The notes under the pieces are model-generated. The model worked only from the letters and a program-made list of their open reading frames with translations, was not told the DNA's origin and searched no databases. A program made the position numbers and the translations under genes. A DNA stretch of 12,860 nucleotides from contig JAICYG010000069.1 of assembly GCA_025934335.1 (NCBI GenBank), positions 1 to 12,860 on the forward strand, written 5' to 3'. Origin of the DNA: Thermoleophilia bacterium. GTDB lineage: Bacteria; Actinomycetota; Thermoleophilia; Gaiellales; Gaiellaceae. This document shows positions 12,212 through 12,860 of this stretch, one piece after another. Every line of letters begins with the position of its first letter. The stretch's first letter is position 1.

Positions 12212-12860
12212 CTACAGGATCAGGCACTCCCACGGCGCGAGCCGCCGCCCCTCCCAGAGGCGCCGCGCCGCGGTCATGTTGATCACGCAGGTCTGATCGC
12301 CACGCCTGTACGCCCACACCCAGCGCGTCGTGCTGCCGAGCGTCTCGTAGCTGTCGTCGGTGAAGCTCCGCCTTTCGGCGACGAGGCTGCGCGTCCAGGC
12401 GAGGACGCTCCCCGGGTCGGCTTCCTGGCGCTCGACCTCGTGCCACGGCAGCGGCGTGCGCTCGTAGTCGCGCGGCGGCTCGGCGAGATCGACGAGCCGC
12501 TCGTCCGGGACGTCGCCGTCCTCGAGCCCGATCTCGTCGCCGCCGTAGAGGATCGCCGTCCCGGGCAGCGTGAGCAGCAGGAAGAGCGCGGCGCGATGCT
12601 TGTCGACGTTCCCGTGCGCCCAGCGGGTAGCCATCCGCGAGTGGTCGTGGTTCGAGCCGAACCAGAGCGGCACCCGCCCCGCGGGCAGCCTCGCGAGCGT
12701 GCGCTCGACGACGGGACGGAGCTCGCCGACCGTGAACTCCGCGTTCAGGAAGTCGAAGTTCTGGACGAGGTCGAGTTGCTGCCAGTAGGGGAACATCTGC
12801 TCGAGCGGGACGTAGGTCTCGCCCATCAACACCGGCTTCGGGTCGTACTCGGCCGCGAGC
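12212..12860 (-). CDS. GH13 alpha-glucosidase/alpha-amylase family enzyme, C-terminal part
   Basis: The visible 216 or so residues are the end of a GH13 (alpha-amylase superfamily) enzyme; the frame stays open to the right edge (DPKPVLMGETYV), so the N-terminal barrel strands lie outside. The GE in VLMGETYV is the general-acid Glu of conserved region III (E codon at 12818-12820). FGSNHDHSR holds the region IV Asp (NHD, D codon at 12644-12646). Typical oligo-1,6-glucosidase/alpha-glucosidase features follow: LLTLPGTAILYGGDEIGLEDGDVP, YERTPLPW, and a short C-terminal beta domain ending APWECLIL. The nucleophile region II is not in the window. No signal-peptide judgement is possible. It converges on the 71-residue gene. 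It probably cleaves alpha-glucosides or malto-oligosaccharides and could act on the same sugars as the importer at the left end, though it is in a separate, opposite unit. Confidence 0.93.
   Translation of the reverse strand, partial: LAAEYDPKPVLMGETYVPLEQMFPYWQQLDLVQNFDFLNAEFTVGELRPVVERTLARLPAGRVPLWFGSNHDHSRMATRWAHGNVDKHRAALFLLLTLPGTAILYGGDEIGLEDGDVPDERLVDLAEPPRDYERTPLPWHEVERQEADPGSVLAWTRSLVAERRSFTDDSYETLGSTTRWVWAYRRGDQTCVINMTAARRLWEGRRLAPWECLIL

Noticed and set aside
1..12860. tRNA, rRNA, CRISPR arrays, insertion sequences or prophage genes
   Set aside because: I found no transposase or integrase frame, no regularly spaced repeats, and no tRNA-like cloverleaf; composition is uniform across the window.

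Overview
The window is high-GC bacterial DNA with strong third-position G/C bias, dense short-gap gene packing, frequent GTG starts and TANNNT-type -10 boxes lying 6-8 nt from start codons. Together with a Ser/Thr/Gly-rich lipoprotein linker and a DUF4032-type kinase-like protein, this suggests an Actinomycetota chromosome. A deep-branching lineage such as Thermoleophilia (Gaiellales or Solirubrobacterales) is my best guess, but no rRNA or other phylogenetic marker is present to prove it.

Region 1 (1-9732, all + strand) is one long, tightly packed gene string. It opens with a four-gene carbohydrate ABC importer: the ATPase (5' end cut by the window edge), a binding lipoprotein and two permeases. 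The permeases look most like the alpha-glucoside AglF/AglG type. A compact GH15-like glycoside hydrolase without a signal peptide follows, then an FAD/NAD(P) oxidoreductase, a membrane protein with a right-handed beta-helix domain, a DUF4032/lipopolysaccharide-kinase-like protein, and a haloalkane-dehalogenase-like alpha/beta hydrolase. Junctions between the first eight genes range from a 23-nt overlap to a 7-nt gap, which implies a single transcript. The plain reading is import of alpha-linked oligosaccharides followed by cytoplasmic hydrolysis. Why the oxidoreductase, beta-helix protein and kinase-like protein travel with it is not explained by known pathways.

Region 2 (9725-12211) holds short accessory transcription units: a minus-strand alpha/beta hydrolase fused to a LuxR-type HTH, with a perfect 11-bp-arm palindrome just upstream; a small unknown protein; a divergent pair (SnoaL/NTF2-like protein and VOC protein) separated by only 23 bp with overlapping -10 boxes; and a small 71-residue protein. 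Several of these look leaderless.

Region 3 (12212-12860, minus strand) is the C-terminal part of a GH13 alpha-glucosidase/alpha-amylase-family enzyme running off the right edge. It fits the alpha-glucan theme of region 1. A 25-bp palindromic element sits between the convergent ends at 12141 and 12212.

Most notable: an SdrD/Cna-B-like beta-sandwich apparently inserted into an extracytoplasmic loop of the first permease; the multi-gene string joining importer, GH15, oxidoreductase, beta-helix and kinase-like genes; a dehalogenase reading frame whose conserved-looking N-terminus lies upstream of any legal start codon; and a minimal 23-bp divergent, apparently leaderless promoter. No RNA genes, CRISPR arrays or insertion sequences were seen, and no gene-free stretch exceeds 300 bases.
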